Part shown: positions 47,786-57,702 of the stretch, in pieces
Layout of the letters: every line of letters begins with the position of its first letter
Position numbering within the stretch: position 1 is the first letter of the stretch
Assembly: GCA_027475525.1 (NCBI GenBank)
Contig: JAMWFC010000022.1
Span: forward strand, 1,015-65,014
DNA from: Macrolepiota albuminosa
Lineage: Eukaryota; Basidiomycota; Agaricomycetes; Agaricales; Agaricaceae
Reading direction: 5' to 3'
DNA length: 64,000 nucleotides
Position numbers and translations under genes: made by a program
The notes under the pieces: generated by a model
The model's input: only the letters and a program-made list of their open reading frames with translations
What the model was told of the DNA's origin: nothing
The model's database searches: none

Positions 47786-48443
47786 ATGCCTCTGTCCACT
47801 GTCACCGTTGAGCCCGGCCACAGGGGTGTCGTCAGCGGGGTGAGCTCCTTCGACGACCACTTCAACCGCTGTTAATCTGGTCCGATTAACTTTGCTATTC
47901 CCAGACTGCTGCCGCTCGCTACCACCAGCGCGCGACTGTCGGCATCCGAAATGCCACTGGTCGTACCCTCGCCTCGACCACTTTCGTCGGTCAGGGCGAG
48001 AACGTCCCCTTGACCCAGGAGGCGAACCCGGCTTCCAATGCCTGGTCCTTCGGGCCCTTCCGCGAGCCTGTCGAGATCAACGTAAGCATCGAGAACTCCG
48101 AGGGTGGAGACAACTTTGGTCCTTCCAAGATGATTCAGCCCATCAACGTGAGTCGACGTGAATTTTTGCTATGACAGTTAGGTGAAATGGTTTCGATAGC
48201 TTTCGAGGCCGGCAGACGCGTCTCACCCCGCGAGTCACCGTGTCTCGACCGTAAGTCTTGAAATAAACCGTCTGCAACGGTCTAACAACCGATAAAGATT
48301 CTCTCGGAGGACGGCCGTGTCTCGACCGTAAGTCTTGAAATAAACCGTCTGCAACGGTCTAACAACCGATAAAGATTCTCTCGGAGGACGGCACCGACGA
48401 CGACTACACTGACTGCGTCATCAACATCCTTCAGTACGTTTAA
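47786..48443 (+). CDS. LecB/PA-IIL-like calcium-dependent lectin (model disturbed by duplication)
   Basis: The C-terminus carries ILSEDGTDDDYTDCVINIL, closely matching the two-calcium loop of the bacterial fucose/mannose lectin family (PA-IIL/LecB type: EDGTDNDYND). Upstream exons give MPLSTVTVEPGHRGVVSG, then ATVGIRNATGRTLASTTFVG, NAWSFGPFREPVEINVSIEN and GGDNFGPSKMIQPIN, consistent with a small beta-sandwich. No signal peptide is seen, as for cytoplasmic fungal defence lectins. The protein ends ILQYV-stop and lacks the terminal Gly that completes the calcium site in bacterial homologues. The fifth 77-bp duplication repeats one intron plus flanking coding bases. As printed, the gene has an extra intron (48328-48374) and an extra in-frame 30-nt exon piece (48298-48327), which puts ILSEDG in the protein twice. 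The true protein is probably 10 residues shorter. Sugar specificity is not inferable. Confidence 0.72.
48238..48391. repeat. Perfect 77-bp tandem duplication E (inside lectin gene)
   Basis: Bases 48238-48314 recur at 48315-48391 without a difference; one further base matches by chance. The unit spans the end of one exon, a complete 47-nt intron and the start of the next exon. Confidence 0.95.
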
Positions 48444-48568
48444 ATAGCTCGCAACGAGTTTGAAAGAGTCCGAAAGAGTCCGTTGATCAAATGTACATTA
48501 AGTGTTCTAGAAAAAATCGATATCTGCCAGTTTGCTTCTACCATATATAATAGCTTGAGTGAGTCATA

Positions 48569-50607
48569 CTATCTAGAAATATTTGACATGCCTTCAGCAA
48601 GGCTTCGAGGGTCAACGATCCAGATAGCGGCTATACAGCCCTTCGCACTCGACTCTTCAAGAGAACTACCATCACCAGGTCTTTCGAGTCTACGAGAAAG
48701 TCTAGTGGCCTTCATCTCCCTCAAAATTGCCTTCACACTCGTCTTGTTCGCAGTCAACGTTGTCCATCCGAGTTCAGCACCCCACAACACACTCTGGACG
48801 GTATGAGCAGTCAAGCGAGGATTAGCCTTCGTAACAATTGCCCGTTGAATTTCGCCGTTAGCTTCGTGTGCCACCAGTTCCTCAGGGAGCGCACGAGGGT
48901 GTGGAACAGTCTCTTGTGCTAGTATGTCTAGGCAAGTTTGACCAAGGACCTTGGAAAATCGAGAGACCGTGGTGTTCTGTGCTTTGAGGCATTGGAGAAG
49001 GTCAGGATTGGATGATGAGGGGTAGAGATTGATAGGGAATAGCGATACAAATCTTGGCGGATAACGCGAATCTAGCCAATACATATCTTCTGCGTCTTCA
49101 GGCGTTAGTACTTTATCTAACAATGTAGATACATTCCAGAAGAGAGCGTGAGCTCGACGCTTTTCGCTTGTACCACCAATCTTTGCGATGATGCGAAGAC
49201 AACGATCGCGTGCTTCAGACGTAGTCCAAAAGTAGACAGACGTACCCCCTGGAAGCAGGGAGATTTTTTCATGGATATCTTGCAACAAGCCTTTACCCAT
49301 CTCTTGAAGAAGTTGGTTTGTCAAAGCACGGGAATGTTTAACAAAATCGCTGGAATTTTCTGGGGCCACGTCCGAATCGACCTTCGACGTCGATGTGTCG
49401 AAAGCGACGTCTGACTCGACCTTGTCAGACTTTAGACTGTGCCGGCTCTTCAACTTTGTTTCAGTCTTTGCGTACATCCTATTCTTTTTTAGCTTCCATT
49501 CCCGATAAGACTCAGGCGGAATGAATCGCTTGTTGGCCTCTTCGATCGACGTTGGTAGCGGTGCATGAGTAAGGTCAGAAATGAGGGCAATAAGGACAGA
49601 GAGGTCAAGATTAATGTTAATACTGGGAACGAGAGGAAGTGGAGAGGGTGAAGACGACCGAGAAGCCATTGGTACCTCAGGAAGTTCAAATTCCTCCCGT
49701 TCTCCAAGTTCAACTGCGATACCCATCTCCTGCAAGAGGACCAGTGTGCTTGCAATTCTAGGATCCCCGTCTTTCTCCAATGCGGGCGAAGGATCTAATC
49801 GTGTTAACCGAAGCGTCACCCGAGGGCTCTCGCCTGTTCCTTCTAATGGATTTGATTTCGCAGCGGCAACAAGCGATCTTCCCATCCGCAGTATGGAGTT
49901 ATCGAATTCCGTTTGAGCAAGGGTCGGTTGTGCACCTTCCATCTTTTCGTAGGAGGAGTCATCTGAATCCGTCATATACGAGTCAATTTCGCGAAATTCA
50001 GCTAGCATCCGAGAATTCTTGACGCTGAAATGTATCAATCAAATCAATCTCAGGTTTTATTGTTGAAAAAAATGCTGAGCTCACGTATTGACTCGTATCC
50101 ATTGCTTTCCACTGTCTGCTACAACGTCAACCTTGGTCGCCGGTGGCCGCTGAGCACCACGCTGTCGAGTATCTCCCGAAGGTCCAGATAGAGGAAACGA
50201 CTTAAATACAGCACTGACAGGCGCAGGTGCACAAATCACTTCATTCCAAACGGCAATCAGGTATGGCGCGTTCGTCGAAAGCGGCGGCAGATGGGCTGAC
50301 TGAGGGTTTTCTAAAAACTACTAGAATTTCAGAAGTGAATTAGAGAATGTATGGCAAGGAGGAAAAGGTTTCTTACCTTTTCCAGCAAATCGAGGTCAAT
50401 TTTTACTGAATCTTTGAGTTTTTTTAGACCTTGAACATTGTCTTGTTGCAACCATTGTCCATCTTCATCACCAGTAATGTCAAGAGAAGAGTCTAATATT
50501 GGCGGCCTATCTGTTGATGGTTGGTAGGTCGAAATGGACTGATAGATGCATTGTAGTTTGACACGAAGGTCTTGAAGGGAGACGTGAGAAGTTGGTAGAT
50601 CGTCCAT
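48569..50607 (-). CDS. DUF1308 family protein (C7orf25 homologue)
   Basis: This is a conserved eukaryotic protein of unknown function, with a DUF1308 region that has PIN-like features in the family. The start at 50607 gives MDDLPTSHVSLQDLRVKLQC, then GLKKLKDSVKIDLDLLEKFL. An exon follows with YLIAVWNEVICAPAPVSAVF and ATKVDVVADSGKQWIRVNT. The long 3' exon carries KNSRMLAEFREIDSYMT, a linker, and LDLSVLIALISDLTHAPLPT. The C-terminal part has GGTSEKRRAHALFWNVSTLL, ETVPHPRALPEELVAHEANG, and GWTTLTANKTSVKAILREMK. The gene is mostly one large exon with two 5' introns, unlike its intron-dense neighbours. It is convergent with the lectin gene, with 125 bp between stops. It looks intact. The biochemical role is not known to me. 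Confidence 0.85.
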
Positions 50608-50963
50608 AAAACAGACTCTGCGAAGATCAAATATCACTACACCCACTCTGCGTAACCTGGTCACAGTATTGAGTGACATATACACATGTGTTACATGTAG
50701 CAGTTTGGGTTCCCGCTATGGAATGACTACCAGAGGCCTCTTCCACACAGGACTGTAACGAGCTTTGTTCTTATGGGACAGGTAGTCCAACTGATTCGTC
50801 GAGTGCAATTCCGACGGGTTTCCATTTTAGCAAAACATTGCAATTACACACATAAATGTAGAATAACAGTTATGCAAATGTTCGTTCGCCAGCAGTACTT
50901 TTACAGGTTCGATACTTATGATAAAGTGGAAGAAATCCGATTGAGAAAGGTGAAGCCTCGAAA
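50608..50963. other. Promoter region of the DUF1308 gene, with repeat copy 1
   Basis: This is the gap between the DUF1308 start and the 3' end of the 7-TM gene (same strand). About 130 bp of it (50704-50836) is repeated at 52881-53037. Confidence 0.5.
50704..50836. repeat. Direct repeat R1 flanking the 7-TM gene
   Basis: The segment starting TTTGGGTTCCCGCTATGGAA, with GACTGTAACGAGCTTTGTTC, GGGACAGGTAGTCCAACTG and GTGCAATTCCGAC, recurs in the same order and orientation at 52881-53037. Small indels separate the copies. Confidence 0.85.
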
Positions 50964-52171
50964 TTAAGGCATAAAGTTACTCTGCATTTGCTTCCGCACT
51001 TTGTTTTCAATACGATCCGGACTAGGGTAATCGGATGTTGAAGGCACGTCATAGAGTGGAATGCTGTGTGTAGAAGAGATTTGCCAGTCAAGAATGCCGT
51101 GATGAGTAGCATCAACGAGATCCTTGGACCAGGCGCGATCCTGAGCTAAGCGAAGAACGATGAGGATTCGAGTCACACCCTGGAGTAGATTGTTATTGAG
51201 CGTTCTTCGAAGCAGTGAAGGTTTGTTACTTACCATAATGAAGGGAATAGGGAAGAAGAATGCCCATTGAAACAAACTATCTCTACTTCGCAAAATCAAG
51301 AAAACTGTCCCCCAGATTGTAAAAAAACCACCCGATTCAACAAATGTGGTCACGTTCGAAGTATAGAATGAGGCACATATTTTGCCACCCACGGCTTCCA
51401 ATTTTGGCCGCAGCATGCGAAGACGAAGGCATATAATACACGTCATATAGATGTTGAAGGCGAGTGTGAGTGAATGATAAGCCGTGCTGATATTGAAACT
51501 CCAGGCTGGCTTTTCTACTCGCGCGACAGCGATAAACACCGGAATCGATACGGCTTGACAAATATGATGAGGATATAGCGAAGTAAACAAAGCTTCTTAA
51601 TGCTTACCCAGTCTTGCGAGATATACCGAGACTGGGACAACCATAATTAGCACGGAAGAGTTCCAGATGATCCACAAGCGAGTCAACATGAGGATATCCG
51701 CAACCCATGCAAGCAATGTGGCGCTAATTTTTAATCATTGGCAATCCTCTTTCGAAGAAAAAGGTTCGAACCTAACTTCTCCGATAACAATTAGGTAGCT
51801 TGATGACATTTGGAAATAAGTAAACGGTGGGCAGTTTCGTTGCTCGATATACGACTCTTCGCTGAACTTCAAGATTGGCCCTATAGCTACTGTGGCCAGA
51901 GGGAAAAGGGCTATAGAATAAGCGAGGACAAGCCAAAAAGACCTTCCACGACTTGGTCGTGCAATTAAGATTCCCGTGAGCTGGACATACAGCATAAGGA
52001 GGGCACCTTGAATGATAATAAGCATAATAAGCCAAAGAGCTGCCACATGAAACGCTGCAACGTACCATACGCAAGCACGGCCAGGTAGAGTCCATAAAAG
52101 GAAGCACGTGCTTCCGCTGTTGCTCCAGGGCGCGAACCATTTTGAACAGAACATATTGAGTTGCCACTCAT
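50964..52171 (-). CDS. Seven-transmembrane orphan membrane protein
   Basis: This is a multi-span membrane protein of a type abundant in agaricomycetes, with no assigned function. The start at 52171 gives MSGNSICSVQNGSRPGATAE, then hydrophobic spans: ASFYGLYLAVLAY, WLIMLIIIQGALLMLYVQL, FWLVLAYSIALFPLATVAIG, MSSSYLIVIG, VSIPVFIAVARV, SLTLAFNIYMTCIICLRLRM, GGFFTIWGTVFLIL and WAFFFPIPFIMV. These are followed by a cytoplasmic tail (DYPSPDRIENKVRKQMQSNF ... stop). About seven spans result, with a GPCR-like layout but no recognised receptor motif. Four or five short introns are needed. The gene is bracketed by direct repeats R1 and R2. Its exon boundaries near 51750 and 52050 are approximate. Confidence 0.7.
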
Positions 52172-54693
52172 GTTAAAGGGTTGGAGCTGAGGCCTGAGGT
52201 CTCAATCACAGCAAAACGACTGGGATGAGTTGAAGATGGCAAGGTTTGGTGGACGTTTGTGATTCATGCCTATAAGTAAATGATACTCGAAGTCTCTGTG
52301 CAACCATGATGTATCATCACTGCCGCAGGGACCTGATGGTGGGAATTTTTGCCATGGAACAAGAAATGGAGTATCAAGATCGCATCGCATTTAATTTCCT
52401 CGATGTTGTCCAGCCAGAGATCAAGGACATGTGAACAAAGCAGTCAAGAAGGGGCAACTTAGTGCTTGAATTGACATAAAATCAATGTAGCCACTCTTAC
52501 GGCAAGCTAAAATCTGCAAGATAGCTAGGTCAATGCAGGTCCAGAGTTGATCAATTCTTCATGGAGCTTCCACACTGAGCCCCTGGATACCATTCTGCTG
52601 CGCAGAGTCAAACTTCTGGGGAGTTTAGCAAGATAGAGTATAGACTCAGAAGAATAAAGAACAGCCTCAGATCGCTACACATGCCCAGTGTATCGCTTTT
52701 GTACATTAGAAGCCATAAAGAAGATCACGGAAGATCGAAGATACACAGCCAAAGTAAGTACTTCATAGGGCTTTGGAGTCAGCATAGGACTTGCTTCCAT
52801 GTTTGTGATGGTATCAGATGTTGACGGGTTTTGCAACCAGATATTTTTAGCGAGGTGGTTTACGCGGGAAAGTGTACCGGTTTGGGTTCCCGCTATGGAA
52901 TGACTGGCAATGCCAGAGGCCTCTTCTGACACTTGAGTAACGGGTCACAAGACTGTAACGAGCTTTGTTCTAATGGGACAGGTAGTCCAACTGCCAGAGA
53001 GTGCAATTCCGACACGTGTTCCATTTTAGACAAAACGTGGATACAGTGAAACTAATTACGAATCGCCACAGTAACCATCAATGGGTGCGTCAAACTACAT
53101 ATGTAGGATCTTTGTCTGGACAACTCAGTGTACTCTTTTTTTGGGGGGGCCATTGCGCTCCGTAAAGAATCACTTGGCGTTTTCTGAACGTCGTACGTCC
53201 TTCCACTTCTGTCACATATGACTTTTCAAACACCTACGTGAAAATGGAAACTGGAAATCTTACTAGATTACGACCTAACTAATCCTGGCACATACAGAGA
53301 GACTGCCGAGAGACGGAGAAATCCGACAAGTTCGCAGTCGTCCAAGTAATGATAGACTCTGAGCCATCAATGAACTCGGGTTCTTCAAATTATTCCTCGT
53401 ATATGTACTGTTCTAGTCACAACAATGGACACATCTTCTCTGCATCATGATTCAGGGGATTCAGGTAGTTTTGCCTTATGGGTAAAGATGCATGAAGCAA
53501 CGCAATAGTAAATAGCAGGCACGAGTATATTGCCCAACCAGTTATGGACAACAATAACCATCATCGTACCCACCCTAGTATGTCGGATTGGGCTTGAGTG
53601 GCTTTTGTATACCTACCGACTGCATCATGACATTCCGTCCCAGTGAGTTCCTCCATACAAGCTGCTCACCTATGAAGCAGGTGATTCCTACCCTGCCAAT
53701 CAGACTTAGCTGCATTTGTATGCTTCATTCATACTTCAAGGTGTCCTTGGGAACCTTGGGAAATTTCTTCAACCATATGGCAGTTACGCGCCGTGATTCT
53801 CTAACCCGGCGGAGTCAGTAAAGGAGAATCAAGGGGTGTTTGGTAATGAGACTACAGCCTGGAAGTGAGTGTTTCAAACGCCTCGACGAGCTGGACTTAC
53901 CAGAAACAAGTAGATTGCGTCAAGAACCCAGGAAGCTTCTATTTACTCGCCGACAGAACAGGCCAGCCGCTATACATATGTAAGGCTCGAAGGTATTGAG
54001 ACATACTGGCCGTTACGCGTAGTCTTCGAAACAAAGATATGAGCCGGAGGATACTTATCAACCGCCTTGACCAGAAGGATCTGGATTGGGTCAGTGGGTC
54101 TGCTTGTGTTACGCAAACTTACATATTCGTTGCGTAATGCATTTCACTGCGTGGTGTCGAAGACTGCCTGGCTTTCAAGATATGTTTCAGCGGATCGTGG
54201 TGATCAGATCCATTATTACACTCGACCCTTCTGAGGTTTTAAAGTGGCTGGATATCAGCTGTTCTTTGATCCTATGTTGGAATCCCACCTCAAGAAATCT
54301 TTTTTACCCACAAGGCCAGAATTTATGATCGATATGACCGAATCCCAGCTGAAAGAAAAGCATTCGAGAATCCGAGATAGCGCATCTAAGCCATAATTCA
54401 ACATACGGATAATGAACCAGATATTTGAAGTAATTGTGATTAGTTTGTGAGTGAATGCGTGTTCCGGTCATGATGAGTAAGAAGAGATCAACAAGTGTAC
54501 GTATCCTGGGAAAATTGGAATATGATGGTGGTAAGGATGTTGTAAGATATCGATGGAGATGAGTGAGATAAATTCATACAGGTACTCCTGCGGTGACAAC
54601 CTGGTTACTTTGACAGCTGTTTGAGAAAGTTTTACTTATTATCCTTGTTAATTCACGCTGCGTGAGCATGAGTAGCTCCAATAGCAACGTCGA
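52172..54693. other. Intergenic region with repeat copy 2 and possible gene remnant
   Basis: This region contains R2 (52881-53037). Between about 53850 and 54400 there are plus-strand stretches that look like decayed coding sequence, in changing frames (for example DELDLPETSRLRQEPRKLLF, then MIDMTESQLKEKHSRIRDSA near 54330-54390). I cannot assign a family or build a gene. Confidence 0.35.
52881..53037. repeat. Direct repeat R2 flanking the 7-TM gene
   Basis: This is the second copy of R1, 2,177 bp downstream in the same orientation. It carries a few small insertions relative to R1 (for example extra bases after TGGAATGACT). Confidence 0.85.
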
Positions 54694-56610
54694 TCATTGA
54701 GATGAACCTGTCGCTGTCGCTGAGCTTTGGGCGCCATGGTCATCTCCGGTTAAAGTATTAAAGCGAGACGGAGAACGAGATGTAATGGTCTCGACGGCAG
54801 TCGCAAAAGACGCGACCGAGCTAGTTCGGGATTTGGAAAGGCCCTCAAGCATACTAGGACTCCGATAGGATATGGGCGGCACTCCAGAAACTATCGTAGA
54901 AAGCTTTTGCAGGAGCAATGCCTCAATCTCGGTTTGGGAGTGAGGACCGTTTTCTGACGTTCCTGGGGAAGGAGGAAGAGGGATGTGAAGAGGATTGACC
55001 CCAAGAACTTCGTCTGCTTGATGTACATGAGGAGACGATGGATTTGTTGATGACCTGCGGGACAATGACACTGGGGCAGGAGAATCATTTGCCAAAGGAG
55101 ATTCCGTCGAGCTGTCTTGCGCAGATGCCAACGAGTCCGAAGACATGTCAGCAGCATTACTTGACGTCCGTAACCGTGACGGCCCAACAGATTCATACGT
55201 AGGGGCGTCAAAGTCAGGAGGCGGGACATTACTCAAGTCATGGCGAGACGTTGAGGCTGCATACGCAATTGCATCAGGTCCATATGGCACGGCAAACCTC
55301 GCGAAAGATTCTGGTGAAGAAATCAATTTCAATTGTTCCGGGGTCGGTCCGGACTTGGGGTATGTGAACTCGGTGCGGGTCAGCGTGTGAGTGAGTGGAG
55401 CAGATATCGAGTTAAGGGATATCAGTGAGGGTGAGTTAAGGTTGTGATTACTCTGGCGTGACAGGTTCCGGAAGTGCGTGAGACTGAGAACCGAGCCAGA
55501 ACCGGAATTAGAGGGGCGATGGGAGGCCCGGCTCTGTGACGTTTCGCGGACACTCTGGGTATTCTCGGACGACACCACCGAAAACGAGGAACCAGTACGG
55601 GTATGAGAGGAGTTGTGTATCGAGAACCTATTTGGGATTGCATGCAAGAGAGTCCTCAGGCCAGAACGCCTTGGCGGCACGGGTTCTGGTGATGGTGGGA
55701 AATCAGTCGCCGCTATTGGACCAGTATTACCACCGGTATATGGTGGTGCTTCTCCTCGGTTATCGGTGACCGGTACTGAGGAGGCTCCCCCATCTGAGCT
55801 CTGCAAGGTATCCATGCTGGGTCGTGGCATAATATCGCCTGGTGGCCGTGTGAGTTGTGCGGAAAGCTCTTGAGAAAGGTTACTCCGGTCAAGTCGTGGA
55901 GATGCATCCACATGAGTAGCTGGTACACGAGAAGCTGGTATCAAAGGTTCATGAGACGAATGGGAATTGTCCCTTGAATGCATGGTATGTTCTCCATCAT
56001 CTGAAGACGGTTCATTCACGACAGTCGCTGGTGGCATCCCTGCATCCTCCATGCCTTCGGGTCCACTATCACATTGTTAGCGAATATCTACACATAAACC
56101 ATTGTATTCACCGTATGATGACAAGTTCTTGTTCACCAGGCTCTTTGGCATAGGCTGGTAGAGAAGCTACCGATATTTGGGACGGCGTCCGCCTTGTGCG
56201 TCTCATTCGCCTCGTTCTATTGGTGGTAGCACCAGTGCCGTTTAGACCATTGATAGTCCCAGCAAGTTCTTCAGCGGTAAGCTCTCGTGGAGCAGAAGTA
56301 CCCGCGATGATCGACCAGCGTCGATTACGGAGCCATGGAGCGGCCCAACGATGCCAACTGAGCGCCAAAACACCCAGCCCAATAAGAACGCCGATGATTA
56401 TGATAGGTATCTTCATTCAACATTAAAGTGATTCATTCATGATTATTAGGAGGAGCAACGCACCCGTATCCTAGAAAGCCTTTCATTCCTGTCAGTATCA
56501 TCGTCACGGGCGACGGGGAGAGTATAAATCGTAGGCATGGCTACGACATATCCAGTCAATAGATGTGACACAAGAAAAATTCCGAGTTTGAGAAAAGTGG
56601 GGGTCATCAT
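54694..56610 (-). CDS. Single-TM protein with long Ser/Pro-rich cytoplasmic tail
   Basis: I join a 5' exon (MMTPTFLKLGIFLVSHLLTG, signal peptide, then a short acidic ectodomain with RDDDTDRNERLSRIR) to IPIIIIGVLIGLGVLALSW, a TM helix. The intron is GTGCGTTGC...GAATGAAG, and phase 0 is kept. A basic juxtamembrane stretch (NRTRRMRRTRRTPSQISVAS) follows. After one more intron comes a 450-residue exon of low-complexity Ser/Thr/Pro sequence with Arg-rich patches (SGLRTLLHAIPNRFSIHN). It includes the short conserved-looking block FTYPKSGPTPEQLKLISSPE and FARFAVPYGPDAIAYAA, and ends TATGSSQ-stop. This resembles a mushroom-specific family of plasma-membrane-type proteins. Function is unknown; many phosphorylation-type sites suggest signalling or scaffold roles. 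Confidence 0.72.
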
Positions 56611-57702
56611 ATAGGGTCGCATTGTATAAAGCGACAGCATTGTCATTGAACAGTAGTTCGTGAGATTCGTCACTTTTTTCGCAGAAAGAACATACAGAAG
56701 AAATAACGGGAATAAGTTCGGGATCCTCAATAAGGAGACGAGGGAGCAGAAGCGTTTGTCAGTCCGTCATCACCGTCCGTCAAAGGAGATTATTAGTCAT
56801 ACCTCCTGACATGTCCAACTGACAGCCCCACTGGTTTGCAAACGCAAATACACGACGGATCACTGGACGATTTGCCGAAATGTGTCCCACTCTCTGCAAG
56901 CTGATCTCTGTCTGATTGCGATAGAGGACCTGAATGTCGAATGTACCATAGAGGGGCGTGAAAAAATAGATCACTAATATCAGATTACAAGATAGATTGT
57001 ACTGTATTAACGTTCGCCAAAGGTGGAGTCAACTCCGGTTGTGCGGTCAAAACGGCCTGAAATGGTCATTAAGGAGTTAATGCGCTGGTTCCTGAATCGG
57101 GATGCCGTGGGCTGGATTCCTTCACTAAAACTTAGGCTTATAATCCATCCTCCGCTGCATGTAGAAGGTTTTAAAGGTTTTAACTCCTTAAAGACCACAG
57201 TCGGATTGGAGCCTTTTGTGCGAACATAGGTCCTAACGCGGATTAAGAAGTCAACACCGACTCCGGTCAACGCGACGACCGCTACGGGTAGATCTACAAC
57301 AGCCCGGGTATGCAAACACGTATCCCACATCGCGCGAAAGAAAATACAACCCAATCCTCGCAGCGACTTTCAAACCGTCCAAGACAAATATCCTCCTTTG
57401 GCCTGAAAGCCAAGGTCTTGAGACGTATCACGATGAGGGTAAACCTTCTGGTTTCTGGGACGCTGCTTGATGAATAGCCACCGGGTGCCGAGAGGACGAC
57501 TATAATTCTTGGGTTTTGGCCCGTTCACGAGGAAAGGCAGAGCTTTGTGCGTAGAGAACGTCTTCAAGCCTTCAATCTGCTGTGCATGAGGATCCTCAGA
57601 AGAAGAGGGTGAGATTTAAAGTCCATGAACCTTTTTTCGCGAAAAAATGATAAGAAAGACTCAAGAAAGAGTGACTATTGATTGGTGCATTAGAAGTAGA
57701 TA
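56611..57702. other. Intergenic region with inverted repeat and isolated exon-like frames
   Basis: Minus-strand frames at 57370-57620 (LPFLVNGPKPKNYSRPLGTR ...) and 56780-56974 (TFDIQVLYRNQTEISLQRV ...) look protein-like but cannot be joined or named. A short inverted repeat lies at 57069-57196. Confidence 0.35.
57069..57196. repeat. Short inverted repeat, possible MITE
   Basis: TTAAGGAGTTAA near 57069 is mirrored by TTAACTCCTTAA near 57180. The similarity extends outward on both sides (TGGTC next to each arm). The loop is about 100 bp. No target duplication was established. Confidence 0.45.

Noticed and set aside
55145..55873. Plus-strand frames opposite the large Ser-rich exon.
   Set aside because: Shadows of a low-complexity minus-strand exon with constrained codon use.
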